From NCBI GenBank assembly GCA_035532215.1, contig DATKRK010000337.1, positions 1 through 50,037 of the forward strand: 50,037 nucleotides of DNA, in the 5' to 3' direction. The DNA is from JAICIG01 sp035532215 (GTDB lineage Bacteria > Planctomycetota > Planctomycetia > Pirellulales > JAICIG01). Both the position numbers and the translations under genes were made by a program. The notes beneath the pieces are model-generated. The model was not told where the DNA came from. It saw nothing but the letters and a program-made list of their open reading frames with translations, and ran no database searches. Below, one piece after another: positions 49,450 to 50,037 of this stretch. Numbering within the stretch: the stretch's first letter is position 1; each line of letters begins with the position of its first letter.

Positions 49450-50037
49450 ATGCCCACGCAAGCCGCTCCCGCTCCGCCGCCCGGCGCCGCGCCCGACGCG
49501 CCCACCGAAAAGAAATCGGGCTGGTTTTGGAAGCTGATCGTGCTGGGGCTGATCGCCGCGGTGATCGGCGCCGAATGCCTGTTCGCCTACGTCTACGTCT
49601 CGGTCGCCACCGAAAAGGCGGCTGCCGGCGACAGCGGCGCGGCGAAACGCAGCGCGAACGGCGATGCGGAGGAAACGGCAAAAGATGGCGAATTCGAGAA
49701 GCATGCGGCGGGCGGAGAAGCCGGCGAACGCGAAATCGACCTGGGCGAATTCAGCCTGACCGCCTTTCAGGCCGCCTCGAACACGACGCTGCTGATCGAC
49801 TTTCATCTGTACGGCACGATCATGGGTCAGGAGGAGCCAGGCTTCGCCGAACGCTACGAATCGAACAAGCATCGCATTCGCGACCAGGTCATCACCACCA
49901 TTCGCAGCGCGGAACTGGCCGACCTGACCGATCCCGGGTTGGGCTTGATTAAAAGGCAGATATTGGAGAAAACTCACCGCGCTCTGGGCAAACCGCTGCT
50001 CCAAGGGATCGTGTTCAGCGACTTCCTGGTGGTGGAG
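49450..50037 (+). CDS. fliL: Flagellar basal body-associated protein FliL (truncated by window end)
   Basis: Reading open to the window end gives 196 residues. An Ala/Pro-rich N-terminus, a TM helix (FWKLIVLGLIAAVIGAECLFAYVYV), a linker rich in Ala/Gly/Glu, then the FliL domain: EIDLGEFSLTAFQAASNTTLLIDFHLYGTIM, RIRDQVITTIRSAELADLTDPGLGLIKRQILEKTHRALGKPLLQGIVFSDFLVVE. FliL rings surround the stator and stabilise it. It follows motB by 41 bases; the fliM/fliN genes would be expected beyond the edge. Confidence 0.85.
   Translation, partial: MPTQAAPAPPPGAAPDAPTEKKSGWFWKLIVLGLIAAVIGAECLFAYVYVSVATEKAAAGDSGAAKRSANGDAEETAKDGEFEKHAAGGEAGEREIDLGEFSLTAFQAASNTTLLIDFHLYGTIMGQEEPGFAERYESNKHRIRDQVITTIRSAELADLTDPGLGLIKRQILEKTHRALGKPLLQGIVFSDFLVVE

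Overview
The window is a GC-rich chromosomal segment, most likely from a planctomycete (Pirellulales-like). The signs are a formylglycine sulfatase, DUF1080 and J-domain-like proteins of types abundant in that phylum, an MlrC-type M81 protein, a CYRC-type thioredoxin-fold protein, and many short palindromic repeats of planctomycete style between the genes. I see no rRNA, tRNA or CRISPR array.

Layout. Positions 1-3.2 kb hold a CusA/CzcA-type RND metal efflux pump. Positions 3.9-6.5 kb (minus strand) hold a less GC-rich, probably acquired SF2 helicase-HNH gene, frameshifted by an exact 28-bp tandem duplication. Positions 6.8-24.6 kb are metabolic: a sulfatase fused to an alpha/beta hydrolase, CstA, a candidate selenoprotein (in-frame TGA at the second Cys of a CXXC motif followed by a SECIS-like hairpin), an enolase-superfamily dehydratase, a frameshifted J-domain/discoidin-like protein, a glycosyltransferase, an MlrC/MeaB-like/SDR operon, a double DUF1080 protein and AroE.

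Positions 24.8-28.7 kb look like a small defence-type island. A minus-strand pair encodes an OLD/AAA15-like ATPase and a small TOPRIM-like protein with overlapping genes. It is divergent, across 560 bp of DNA full of perfect hairpins, from a plus-strand pair encoding a membrane-anchor-less SPFH/slipin protein translationally coupled to a retron-like reverse transcriptase. This is the best candidate for an undescribed multi-gene system.

Positions 28.9-50.0 kb are a collinear plus-strand flagellar cluster: TPR protein, FlgN-like protein, FlrB-like kinase, FlrC-like sigma-54 activator, then flgB, flgC, fliE, fliF, fliG, fliH, fliI, fliJ, a MotE-like gene, fliK, flgD, flgE, flbD, motA, motB and a fliL cut by the window end. 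A consensus -24/-12 promoter lies just before flgB, so the kinase/activator pair probably drives the rod, MS-ring and export genes. Several spacers in this cluster are filled by mobile-looking repeats, including a 58-bp perfect palindrome and a duplicated ~143-bp spacer on either side of fliF.
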